The position numbers and the translations under genes are program-made. The notes under the pieces are model-generated. The model did no database searches. It saw only the letters and a list, made by a program, of their open reading frames with translations, and was not told where the DNA came from. 64,000 nt of DNA from a virus: positions 23,893 through 87,892 of IMG/VR virus record IMGVR_UViG_3300045303_000221; one strand, 5' to 3'. Position 1 is the first letter of the stretch; the number at the start of each line of letters is the position of its first letter. Below are positions 52,953 to 60,375 of this stretch, one piece after another.

Positions 52953-53660
52953 ATGACGAAGGACAAGTACGACGACCTCGTGGCCGGGCTGCACCCCATG
53001 TACGGGATCATTCTGGCGGAGGCGGCAAAGGGACCCATCACGGTGCCGAAGGTGAAGGCGCTGGTCGGTCGGCAGACCGGCATGTGGGACGAGATGAAAA
53101 GGCTCGTGAAGTTCGGGCTGCTGCGGTACGTCGGTACGGACATGGAGTCGTCTGCGGGGTCAATCAAGCCGCGCGTCTACGTGCTGGTGCCGCCGGAGGA
53201 GGTGGAGCAGGCTGCGGTGGAGGGGCAGAGGTGGGTGGCAGAGGTGGAGTTGCTGAAGGCGAAGGGCCGGAAGCGTCCAGATGCCGACCGGGAGCTTCAA
53301 CGCGAACGGGCCGCACGGAAGCGGCGCGTGACCGGCGATCGGCTGGCGTGGATCAAGTTCACGGAGGCCGTGCGACGCGAGTCGATGCTGTTGCGAGGGA
53401 TGGAGGAGATGGCGTTTTGGGCGTCGGCCGAGCCGGAGGAAATCGCTGATCTGTTGCACGAGATGACCAAGCTGATCGATGCGCAGGCGCGGGTGCTTGA
53501 GGTTGTGGCGATGCGTGCGGACGACGACGCGAAGCTCGCGACCATCGCGAAGCTCCGGAGCACGAACGGCAGGACGGCTGAGGAGGTGCGGACGATGAAC
53601 CGGCACATCGAGCGGATCAAGGCCAGCCGGAACGCGCTCGGGGACTTCTATGACACCTGA
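52953..53660 (+). CDS. Winged-helix N-terminal protein, 235 aa
   Basis: ATG 52953 follows CAGAGAGGAC. Residues 10-80 look like a winged helix (PMYGIILAEAAKGPITVPKV, MWDEMKRLVKFGLLRYVG). Residues 110-235 are helical with a Glu/Arg-rich coiled coil. The layout resembles some terminase small subunits or replication initiators, but there is no family match. Confidence 0.65.
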   Translation: MTKDKYDDLVAGLHPMYGIILAEAAKGPITVPKVKALVGRQTGMWDEMKRLVKFGLLRYVGTDMESSAGSIKPRVYVLVPPEEVEQAAVEGQRWVAEVELLKAKGRKRPDADRELQRERAARKRRVTGDRLAWIKFTEAVRRESMLLRGMEEMAFWASAEPEEIADLLHEMTKLIDAQARVLEVVAMRADDDAKLATIAKLRSTNGRTAEEVRTMNRHIERIKASRNALGDFYDT

Positions 53661-53835
53661 GCAGGAGATGCTGTTGGCCGAGATGCGCAGCGACGAGGTG
53701 TTGTGTGAGGCGCTTCGGGCGATCCTCATGGAGGAGCTTCGCGACGACGCGCGCGACGATCTGCTTGACGAGATGCGCAACGACCACGACCTGATGGACG
53801 AGCTTCGCGGCGAGCTTCGCGACGAGGTGCTTTAG
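53650..53835 (+). CDS. Acidic repetitive helical protein, 61 aa
   Basis: ATG 53650 overlaps the previous gene by 11 bases. Repeated DELRxELRDE-type heptads (MEELRDDARDDLLDEMRN, MDELRGELRDEVL) make one highly acidic coiled coil. Could mimic DNA or cap a basic partner (inference). Confidence 0.55.
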   Translation: MTPEQEMLLAEMRSDEVLCEALRAILMEELRDDARDDLLDEMRNDHDLMDELRGELRDEVL

Positions 53836-53838
53836 GCT
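53833..53838 (+). promoter_or_regulatory. Leaderless -10 box TAGGCT
   Basis: TAGGCT, AGGCCG, GTG 53845; overlaps the upstream stop codon. Confidence 0.55.
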
Positions 53839-53844
53839 AGGCCG

Positions 53845-54570
53845 GTGTTCTACTACTTCGGGTCGAAGCGGCGGGTGGCTGGGTTCTACCCGCCGCCCAT
53901 GTACGACACGATCATCGAGCCGTTCGCCGGTGCGGCGGCGTACTCGATGCGGCACCTGCGCAGCAGCGCGGTGCGGCGGGTGGTGTTGATCGAGAAGGAC
54001 GAGCGGGTCGCGGCCACGTGGGAGCGGCTGCTCGGGATGACCGTCGCCGACCTGCGGTCGCTGCGGGTGCCGGAGGCGGGGGAGGACACGAGCGACTTCC
54101 TGATGATGACGGCGGCGGCGTCGAATGCCATCTCGGACTGCTCCCGCATGACGGTGACGGAGCGGCAGCCGAGAGCGATCCGGTCGATGCTCCGGGGGAT
54201 GGAGCCGATGCTTGCTGCGGCGCGGGGGAAGGTGGAGGTGGTCTGCGGCGACTACCGTGACGCGCCTGACGTGGAGGCGACGTGGTTCGTGGACCCGCCG
54301 TATTCGATCTCGGGCAGGGCTTCGGCGGGCACGACTCGACCGCAGGGCGTGGGTTACGGGAATGGTCGGGGCGCGGCGGCGCTGGACTACGCCGAGTTGG
54401 GCGAGTGGTGCCGGGAGCGGCAGGGCCAGCGGATCGTGTGCGAGCAGGAGGGCGCGGCGTGGCTGCCGTTCCAGCACCTGCGCGGCTCGCGTGATTCGAT
54501 GGGCCGGATGGCGCGCGAGGTGTTCTGGGCTGACCCCGAGCATCAGTTGACGTTCGGAGCGACGCTGTGA
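53845..54570 (+). CDS. Dam-like (D12 class) N6-adenine DNA methyltransferase, 241 aa
   Basis: YYFGSKRR at residues 3-10 and EPFAGAAAYS at 25-34 form the SAM site. WFVDPPYS (DPPY, near 150) is the catalytic motif of N6-adenine enzymes. Length is near the Dam family norm. Start set by TAGGCT six bases upstream. The window's second methyltransferase; no restriction partner. Probably anti-restriction. Confidence 0.88.
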   Translation: MFYYFGSKRRVAGFYPPPMYDTIIEPFAGAAAYSMRHLRSSAVRRVVLIEKDERVAATWERLLGMTVADLRSLRVPEAGEDTSDFLMMTAAASNAISDCSRMTVTERQPRAIRSMLRGMEPMLAAARGKVEVVCGDYRDAPDVEATWFVDPPYSISGRASAGTTRPQGVGYGNGRGAAALDYAELGEWCRERQGQRIVCEQEGAAWLPFQHLRGSRDSMGRMAREVFWADPEHQLTFGATL

Positions 54571-54722
54571 ACCTTCAGCCGTGCCCGCACTGCGCGACCT
54601 GCGGGCTGGGGGCGAATGCCCTCGCCGCGCATATCGAGCGGCGGCACACGGGGCCGCCTGCGCCGTACGCCGTGATCCTGCCGGGCGAGCCTCGGGCGAC
54701 GATCGTGTATCCCGGGAAGTGA
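54567..54722 (+). CDS. C2H2-like zinc-finger peptide, 51 aa
   Basis: GTG 54567 overlaps the methylase stop. CPHCATCGLGANALAAHIER followed by RH matches CxxC...HxxxxH. Probably a DNA- or protein-binding accessory of the methylase. Confidence 0.6.
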   Translation: MNLQPCPHCATCGLGANALAAHIERRHTGPPAPYAVILPGEPRATIVYPGK

Positions 54723-54765
54723 CAGTCAGCGGGATGCGCAGTGCGCGGAGCAGGTGCGTGCGGTG

Positions 54766-54771
54766 TAGCAT
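54766..54771 (+). promoter_or_regulatory. Leaderless -10 box TAGCAT
   Basis: TAGCAT, CCGGGC, ATG 54778; no Shine-Dalgarno. Confidence 0.6.
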
Positions 54772-54777
54772 CCGGGC

Positions 54778-56256
54778 ATGGAGACGCTGGTGGAGCGCGA
54801 CGTTTCGCAGGACGAGCGGGACAAGCTCGCGGACAAGGGCCACGCGATGGCCGACGGCTCGTTCCCGATCAAGCACACCGGCGACCTGAAGAACGCGGTC
54901 AAGGCGCACGGCCGGGCGAAGGACAAGGCGGCTGCGAAGGCGCATATCTGCAAGCGGGCGAAGGCATTGGGGGCTGAGCACATGCTGCCGGACGAGTGGA
55001 AGCTGTCGGAGGCGTGGGATGCGTCGGCGCAGCGGGCGCGCGCGGTCGAGGGGCACCTGGCGCACATGGCGACCGACCCGGGCTACGACCCGCTGCGAGA
55101 GGCCGCCGGGTACACGGCGACGCTGCATCCTCGGGACCGGCTCGGGCGGTGGCGAGAGGTTCCCGGGTCGGCGCTGGCGCACGTCGGAGCGCAGGCTGCT
55201 CGGGCGGACTTCAGCCGGTCGCGCTCGCGCGGCGCGGGCATCGTTCCCCCGGATGCGCGGCGCGAGGCGGCGATCCGGGCGACGGTGCTGCGGCGTGATG
55301 CTCAGAGTCCGGCTGAGAAGGTGCGGGTGAACCGCGGCAAGTCGTTCGGTCACGCTCGGCCTCGGCCGCCGGAGCCTGCTGCGAGTGCACCGGCGCACGC
55401 GCCGACGGCGATGATGCGGAACATGGACGCGCTGGCGCATGACCAGTTCGCGGCGCTGACGGTGGCGAGCAAGGCGCGTGCGCGCGGCGGGCCGCGGTGG
55501 CAGTTCACGGACAACCGCGGCGTGAAGAAGGAGGGGTACGTGGAGAAGGTGTCGGATCGTGGCGGCACCGACATCACGTACTTCTTCCGCGACGACGACG
55601 ACGTGCTGTCGGTCGTGAGCGGTCCGCACGTGGTGCGGACGAAGGCGGGGCCGCTGCGTGATCGGAAGCCGGACGTGTGGGGTGACATGCACGGGCGCGG
55701 CGTGTCGATCACGGTGCAGTCGCACGGGTCGAAGGGGCCGGAGCACTTCGCGGCGCAGGCGGCGAGGCACCGCGCGACGGAGAAGGCGCTGCGCGACCGC
55801 GGCGAGCACGCGGAGGCGAAGGGCTACGGCGAGATGGCGGCGAACTACGAGGCGCGCGCCGGTGGCATGTCCCTGGAAGACCTGACCCGCCAGCACGAGT
55901 CGATGCCGAAGATCAGCAAGCGCGAGGCGAACGCCGAGGTGCGCTCGATGGTCGCCGATCGGGCGGCCCGGCTCGCGGACGAGACGCTGCCGTCGTCGCA
56001 GTCGCCCGAGCACCTGAAGACGCTCTCGCTGTCGCAACTGGCGAGCGTGATCCGGCGCGACTGGGGCGGCAAGGTCAACTACGCGGCCAAGCCGTACCTC
56101 GATGCGCTCGGGTCGCTGGAGCAGATCGAGGACAACTACGGGGCCGATCCCGGCCGGATGATCGTGGCCTACTTCCTGTCGAACGCGACCTCGTGGCGGG
56201 GGCCGACGGCGAAGGCCGTGAAGGCCGAACTGAAGCGCCGGTCGGGCCGTCGGTGA
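54778..56256 (+). CDS. Tagged protein with DUF6582-like N-terminus, 492 aa
   Basis: Residues 8-75 (QDERDKLADKGHAMADGSFP, IKHTGDLKNAVKAHGRAKD, AHICKRAKALG, LPDEW) match a helical domain found in many phage head-region proteins (DUF6582-like, from memory). The tag LHPRDRLGRWREVPG is near 116. The middle has a beta-rich region (VKKEGYVEKVSDRGGTDITY) and the C-terminus is helical. Leaderless start. Probably an internal or injected virion protein. Confidence 0.75.
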   Translation: METLVERDVSQDERDKLADKGHAMADGSFPIKHTGDLKNAVKAHGRAKDKAAAKAHICKRAKALGAEHMLPDEWKLSEAWDASAQRARAVEGHLAHMATDPGYDPLREAAGYTATLHPRDRLGRWREVPGSALAHVGAQAARADFSRSRSRGAGIVPPDARREAAIRATVLRRDAQSPAEKVRVNRGKSFGHARPRPPEPAASAPAHAPTAMMRNMDALAHDQFAALTVASKARARGGPRWQFTDNRGVKKEGYVEKVSDRGGTDITYFFRDDDDVLSVVSGPHVVRTKAGPLRDRKPDVWGDMHGRGVSITVQSHGSKGPEHFAAQAARHRATEKALRDRGEHAEAKGYGEMAANYEARAGGMSLEDLTRQHESMPKISKREANAEVRSMVADRAARLADETLPSSQSPEHLKTLSLSQLASVIRRDWGGKVNYAAKPYLDALGSLEQIEDNYGADPGRMIVAYFLSNATSWRGPTAKAVKAELKRRSGRR

Positions 56257-56789
56257 CCTGGGTCGGCTCCGAGCAGCGGGAGCGCGCTGTCGGTCGTCAC
56301 CTGGCCGTGCTGCGAGAGGCGAGCTACGCGGAGCTTCTGCACCCGCGTGACCGGGTGGGGCGGTGGCGGATCAAGCTCGGGGTGGCCGGGAAGAAGATGG
56401 GTCACGCGCTGGACAAGGCGCTGGGCGAGCCGACGCAGATGCAGCGCGGGCCGGTGACGCTGCACGACCTCGGGATCCCGGTGACGAATCTGGCGCAGCG
56501 GCCGGGGAAGATCAAGGCGTCGCTGCGGCGTGACCAGCGGTTCTTCGCGCCGCACTTCCGGATCGAGACGACGGGGGTGGACGAGCAGGGCCTGGCGACG
56601 CACTTCCCGGAGCCGATGCACGTGACGCCGGATGCGGACGTGGAGTCGTTCGCTCGCGAGGAGCGCGACAAGGTGAAGGCGAAGGGCATGGCGGTGTACC
56701 AGCGGATCCATCACATTCGCGGGAAGGGGCCGGGCGAGCAGTCGGTCGTGCATGAGCAGGGGGCGCGGCCCCGCGCGTACCGAGGCTGA
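56253..56789 (+). CDS. Tagged protein, 178 aa
   Basis: GTG 56253 overlaps the previous stop. The tag LHPRDRVGRWRIKLG is near residue 29. The rest is alpha/beta, with HFPEPMHVTPDADVESFARE. Domain unknown. Confidence 0.65.
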   Translation: MTWVGSEQRERAVGRHLAVLREASYAELLHPRDRVGRWRIKLGVAGKKMGHALDKALGEPTQMQRGPVTLHDLGIPVTNLAQRPGKIKASLRRDQRFFAPHFRIETTGVDEQGLATHFPEPMHVTPDADVESFAREERDKVKAKGMAVYQRIHHIRGKGPGEQSVVHEQGARPRAYRG

Positions 56790-56811
56790 AACACACGACG
56801 TGTGTTACTCT
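56790..56811 (+). promoter_or_regulatory. Regulon operator-promoter (site 15, perfect palindrome)
   Basis: AACACACGACGTGTGTT (56790-56806) is a perfect 8-1-8 palindrome overlapping -10 TACTCT (56806-56811). A GCCGG/CCGGC hairpin and GAGAGGAGAGG precede ATG 56849. This is the reference site. Confidence 0.85.
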
Positions 56812-56848
56812 CTGTGGGTAGGCCGGTTCCCGGCAGAGAGGAGAGGCG

Positions 56849-57037
56849 ATGCGGTACGACGACGACAAGGATACGCTGTACGAGCGGATGGTGGCCGTGG
56901 TCGATGACTGGTTCGGTCCGCACGAGATGAGCTTCACGATCCGGTCGTACCTCGTTCCGGCGCTGTTGGCGGAGGTGGATCGGCCGCTCGACTTGGGCCG
57001 GTTCGGCGGTGCGCTGGAGGCCCCCTCCGGGCGTTAG
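56849..57037 (+). CDS. Hypothetical acidic protein, 62 aa
   Basis: Monocistronic, between sites 15 and 16. Helical (DTLYERMVAVVDDWFGPHEM). No family recognised. Its own regulon promoter suggests a stage-specific role. Confidence 0.6.
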   Translation: MRYDDDKDTLYERMVAVVDDWFGPHEMSFTIRSYLVPALLAEVDRPLDLGRFGGALEAPSGR

Positions 57038-57055
57038 CACACGACGTGGTATAAT
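57037..57055 (+). promoter_or_regulatory. Regulon operator-promoter (site 16)
   Basis: CACGACGTG (centre 57044) and TATAAT at 57050-57055, spacing 6. A GCGGG/CCCGC hairpin and GAGAGGAG precede ATG 57097. Confidence 0.8.
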
Positions 57056-57096
57056 GCCCGGAGCGGGTCGGTTCCCGCAGAGAGGAGCGACAGGCG

Positions 57097-57351
57097 ATGG
57101 TAGTGCCGTTGAAGTGGGTTCGGGAGGGCGCGGGGCGTCAGGTGACGCTGTGCGGCCGGTACGCGGTGGCGCACGACGGGTTCGCCACGCACGGCTCGGT
57201 CGAGCAGCAGGACTACGACGGCGTGCGCGGCAACGAGTGGGCCGCGATCGACATGTCGGCGGGCGGCGACGGGGAGAACCTGGACTGGTTCGACACGATG
57301 CGCGAGGCGAAGGCCATGTGCGAGGACCACGCCCGGACGGTGCGCCGATGA
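57097..57351 (+). CDS. Hypothetical protein, 84 aa
   Basis: First gene of the operon 57097-58341. Beta-rich with two Cys. No family recognised. Confidence 0.65.
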   Translation: MVVPLKWVREGAGRQVTLCGRYAVAHDGFATHGSVEQQDYDGVRGNEWAAIDMSAGGDGENLDWFDTMREAKAMCEDHARTVRR

Positions 57352-57809
57352 TGTTCGTGGAGAACGACGGCGGCCGGGCGGAGGCGGGCTTCAAGGGCGA
57401 CACGGGCGACTGCGTGACGCGCGCCATCGCCATCGCCACGGGAGTGCCGTACCGGGAGGTGTACGACGCGCTGCATGAGGCGGCGCTGTCGAACCGGGCG
57501 CTGATGGCACGGCTGGAGTTGCGGTACGGCGCGCAGGCTCGGCGGCACGCGAGTCCGCGGACGGGCGCGTACCGGAAGGTCTACCAGCCGTACCTGGAGA
57601 GCCTGGGCTGGGTGTGGACGCCGGTGATGAAGATCGGCTCGGGCTGCACGATGCACCTGCGTGACGGCGAGGTGCCGGACGGCCGGGTGATCGTGTCGGT
57701 GAGCAGGCACATGTGCGCCGTGATCGACGGCGTGATTCACGACACGCACGACCCGAGTCGCGAAGGCCAGCGTTGCATTTATGGTTTCTACAAGGAGGCA
57801 ACCCCGTGA
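57348..57809 (+). CDS. Papain-like cysteine protease fold protein, 153 aa
   Basis: GDCVTRAIAIATGVPYREVY carries a nucleophile-type Cys at the start of a helix. SRHMCAVIDGVIHDTHDPS supplies His and Asp, giving a Cys-His-Asp order typical of papain-like/C39-type folds. Similar small phage proteins are known; the substrate is unknown. ATG 57348 (or 57351) overlaps the previous stop. Confidence 0.7.
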   Translation: MMFVENDGGRAEAGFKGDTGDCVTRAIAIATGVPYREVYDALHEAALSNRALMARLELRYGAQARRHASPRTGAYRKVYQPYLESLGWVWTPVMKIGSGCTMHLRDGEVPDGRVIVSVSRHMCAVIDGVIHDTHDPSREGQRCIYGFYKEATP

Positions 57810-58132
57810 CCGTGACCATCCCCACACGCGAGCCGCGCACGCTGCGCAGGCCGACGCCGGACGAGGCGGCGCGCGGGATCAAGTTCGCGCACTTCAACAA
57901 GAACTTCACGGTGTACCGGAAGCTGATCGAGGGCATCCGGCAGGAGGATCGGTTCCGGGTCGAGACGCACCCGAAGAACCACGGCCCGATGGTCTACGAG
58001 ATGTCGCGCGCCGACTTTGAGCGGACGCTGCCGCACTGGGTGTCGAGCGACAGCTATCAGTGGATGCGGGGCTGTTACTACACGCAGACCGCGGGCGAGC
58101 CGCTGGCGGAGTTGGAGCGGTTCCGCGTATGA
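57806..58132 (+). CDS. Hypothetical protein, 108 aa
   Basis: GTG 57806 follows CAAGGAGGC. A mixed, aromatic-rich soluble sequence. No family recognised. Confidence 0.6.
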   Translation: MTVTIPTREPRTLRRPTPDEAARGIKFAHFNKNFTVYRKLIEGIRQEDRFRVETHPKNHGPMVYEMSRADFERTLPHWVSSDSYQWMRGCYYTQTAGEPLAELERFRV

Positions 58133-58341
58133 CCGAGGGGAGGCCGCTGGAGCCGAACGTCGCGCGTGTGCTGCGGATGCTGCAACAGGAGGAGGCCGGG
58201 TGGCCGGTGGAGCCGATCGGGCTGGAGCAGGACGAGATCAAGCGCATCTCGGCTCGCCTGGTGCGGATGGGCCTGGTCGGCTCTAACCGGCGGCTGACCG
58301 CTGACGGCTGGGCGGCGCTGCGGCGAGCGGGCGGGCCGTGA
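58129..58341 (+). CDS. Small winged-helix protein, 70 aa
   Basis: ATG 58129 overlaps the previous stop. VARVLRMLQQEEAGWPVEPI, QDEIKRISARLVRMGLVG and RRLTADGWAALRR fit a minimal winged helix. Possibly regulatory. Confidence 0.6.
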   Translation: MTEGRPLEPNVARVLRMLQQEEAGWPVEPIGLEQDEIKRISARLVRMGLVGSNRRLTADGWAALRRAGGP

Positions 58342-58351
58342 CGGCGGACTG

Positions 58352-58372
58352 ACGCACGATGTGTGTTATGCT
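58352..58372 (+). promoter_or_regulatory. Regulon operator-promoter (site 17)
   Basis: CACGATGTG (centre 58359) and TATGCT at 58367-58372, spacing 8. The hairpin TGCGGGG/CCCCGCA and GAGGGGAG precede ATG 58409. Confidence 0.75.
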
Positions 58373-58408
58373 CTGTGTGCGGGGAGGGACCCCGCAGAGG
58401 GGAGCGCT

Positions 58409-58612
58409 ATGTACGCGATCGACAGGCCCGTCCGCTTCACCGGCACGCCGGAGGAGGCTGCGAAGAACCGCGAGACGCACGTCTGGTGCTACTACGAGGA
58501 CGAGGTGGAGTGCGGCGAGTGCTGCGCGAAGCCGTGGCACGCGGCGGCGTCGTACCCGTGCGGCGTGGATGTCCCGCGCGAGACGGTGACCGTGGCTGAG
58601 CGCGAGGCGTGA
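58409..58612 (+). CDS. Small Cys-cluster protein, 67 aa
   Basis: WCYYEDEVECGECCAKPWHA contains a four-Cys cluster and PCG follows: a likely metal site. Monocistronic under site 17. Confidence 0.6.
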   Translation: MYAIDRPVRFTGTPEEAAKNRETHVWCYYEDEVECGECCAKPWHAAASYPCGVDVPRETVTVAEREA

Positions 58613-58670
58613 CGAGCACGCGCTGACCCCCGGTGCTACCGTTGGCCGCACACCGGCCTTGGGGGCGCGC

Positions 58671-59369
58671 GTGACTGTGGCGGGATTCAATCCGAAGACC
58701 TTCCGGACGCTGGAGTTCCTGCTCCTGGTCGTGTCGAACCTGGCGGCGTGGCTGCTCGTGATCGTGGACTACATACCGGACCGGTTCGGCATCTACGCAT
58801 CGGCGGCGTCCGGCGCGCTGTACGGGCTGTGGCGGGGCCTCGCGAAGGCGAACGCCGACACGCGCGACTACTGGCACACGACGGAGTTCTGGGTGGCGGT
58901 GCTCGCGTCGGCTCCGGTGATCATCGGCGCGTTCGCGGACACGATCCACCCGACGACGTTCGGGATCCTACAGACGGGGATCATCGCTCTGACCGGCATC
59001 GCGATGGGGATCAGGAAGGAACCGAACGTCGCGGCCGGGAACCTGACGGCGCTGGATGCGCAGGGGCTGGAGGAGGCCGAGCGCGACCTGTTCGTGCCGG
59101 ACGTGGGCCATGACCCGTCCCTTGATCACGACGACTCGATCCTGGCGGTAGAGCACCACGAGGCGGTGCGGCAGGTCGAGGCCGAGGTGGCGGCGGCCGA
59201 GCCGGGCACGCTGGGGCCGGAGTTCGACACGGCCGATGACGAGGTGCCTGACCTGCCGGACGAGCCGGACACGGGGCCGGGGCCGGGCACGCCGCCGCCG
59301 ACTGGCAGTGGGCCTCCGCCGCCGATGCCACCTCCGCCGCCCCCGCCGAGGCGCGGTCGGAGGGGGTAG
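58671..59369 (+). CDS. Membrane protein, putative holin-like, 232 aa
   Basis: GTG 58671 (TTG 58659 possible). Residues 15-125 contain about three hydrophobic segments (LEFLLLVVSNLAAWLLVIVD, WVAVLASAPVIIGAFA, GIIALTGIAMGI). The C-terminal 70 residues are acidic and then strongly Pro/Gly-rich. Its position directly before an endolysin suggests a holin. The long disordered tail is unusual for one. Confidence 0.6.
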   Translation: MTVAGFNPKTFRTLEFLLLVVSNLAAWLLVIVDYIPDRFGIYASAASGALYGLWRGLAKANADTRDYWHTTEFWVAVLASAPVIIGAFADTIHPTTFGILQTGIIALTGIAMGIRKEPNVAAGNLTALDAQGLEEAERDLFVPDVGHDPSLDHDDSILAVEHHEAVRQVEAEVAAAEPGTLGPEFDTADDEVPDLPDEPDTGPGPGTPPPTGSGPPPPMPPPPPPPRRGRRG

Positions 59370-60211
59370 TGGCGACGAGGGTCCCCTTCCCCCGCACGCG
59401 CCGCGTGGGGATGAAGGGCCGCGACGTGCAGCAGGATCGGCGCGCGCTGACGCGGGCCGGGTTCTGGCCGGTGAACCGGACGACGAAGCCGCCGAGCTTC
59501 TACGACCAGCCGATCTACACGCACAAGCTGGCGATGTACGTGCGCCGGTTCCAGCGGGCGCACAAGCTGAAGGTGACGGGCGAGATAGACCTGGCGACGC
59601 ACAACGCGCTGTCGCGGGCATACAAGGGCAAGAACGGCGCGGTGCACGCCTACGGCTACTACGGCAAGGCCGGGGCGACCGTGATGACCGCCGTCACGAA
59701 GAAGCTGCGGGCGCAGGAAAAGTATCTGCTCTCGTCGGGGTCGGTGAAGTCACGGGGGGTGGCGGCGGCGCTGATGACGGTGCGGCACCGGTCGGTGATC
59801 CACTACACGCAGGGCGCGCTGCGGATGAGCGGCGTGACGCGGAAGATGTACCCGCCGAACTACCCGCACTACGCGGACTGCTCGGCGCACGCGACGTGGG
59901 TCTACTTCGTGGCCGGTGCGCCTGACCCGAACGGCCTCGGGTACAACGGCTACGGCTACACCGGCACGCAGCAGCGGCGAGGCCGGTCGGTGCGCTGGCA
60001 GGCTGCGCCGATCCTCGCGCTCGCGTTCTACGGTCGGCCGATCGGGCACGTCGGGACGGTCGTGAAGCGCGGCATGGTCGTGTCGCACGGCTCCGAGATA
60101 GGGCCGCTGCTGGTGGCGATCAACTACCGGCCGGTGGTGCTGGTGAAGGTCTACGTGCTGGTCCAACGGCCCGGCTTCAAGCCTTGGCCGCTCCGGTACG
60201 CGGCGGCCTGA
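59369..60211 (+). CDS. Endolysin: peptidoglycan-binding + NlpC/P60-like domain, 280 aa
   Basis: GTG 59369 shares its G with the previous stop. Residues 10-85 hold a peptidoglycan-binding-type domain (RDVQQDRRALTRAG...AMYVRRFQRAHKLKVTGEID). Residues 130-260 form a catalytic domain with YADCSAHATWVYF (Cys near 171) and GHVGTVVKRG (His near 227), the NlpC/P60/CHAP-type Cys-His arrangement. It would cut peptide bonds in peptidoglycan at lysis. Confidence 0.82.
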   Translation: MATRVPFPRTRRVGMKGRDVQQDRRALTRAGFWPVNRTTKPPSFYDQPIYTHKLAMYVRRFQRAHKLKVTGEIDLATHNALSRAYKGKNGAVHAYGYYGKAGATVMTAVTKKLRAQEKYLLSSGSVKSRGVAAALMTVRHRSVIHYTQGALRMSGVTRKMYPPNYPHYADCSAHATWVYFVAGAPDPNGLGYNGYGYTGTQQRRGRSVRWQAAPILALAFYGRPIGHVGTVVKRGMVVSHGSEIGPLLVAINYRPVVLVKVYVLVQRPGFKPWPLRYAAA

Positions 60212-60375
60212 TGGAGCCACCTCTGCCGCCTTCGATCGAGCAGCGCGTGCTCGTGCGGATCGGGGCCGTGGGCGTGGGCGTTACGATCGGCGTGCTGTTG
60301 TTCGCGGTCTGGGCTGGGGTCGTGTTCGGCCTTGGCTGGCTGATCTTCACGACGATCTGGGGGCTTCTGACATGA
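60211..60375 (+). CDS. Small holin-like membrane protein, 54 aa
   Basis: ATG 60211 overlaps the endolysin stop. Two membrane segments (VRIGAVGVGVTIGVLLFAVW, GVVFGLGWLIFTTIWGLL) in 54 residues between two lysins. A better holin candidate by size than the 58671 product. Confidence 0.6.
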   Translation: MEPPLPPSIEQRVLVRIGAVGVGVTIGVLLFAVWAGVVFGLGWLIFTTIWGLLT

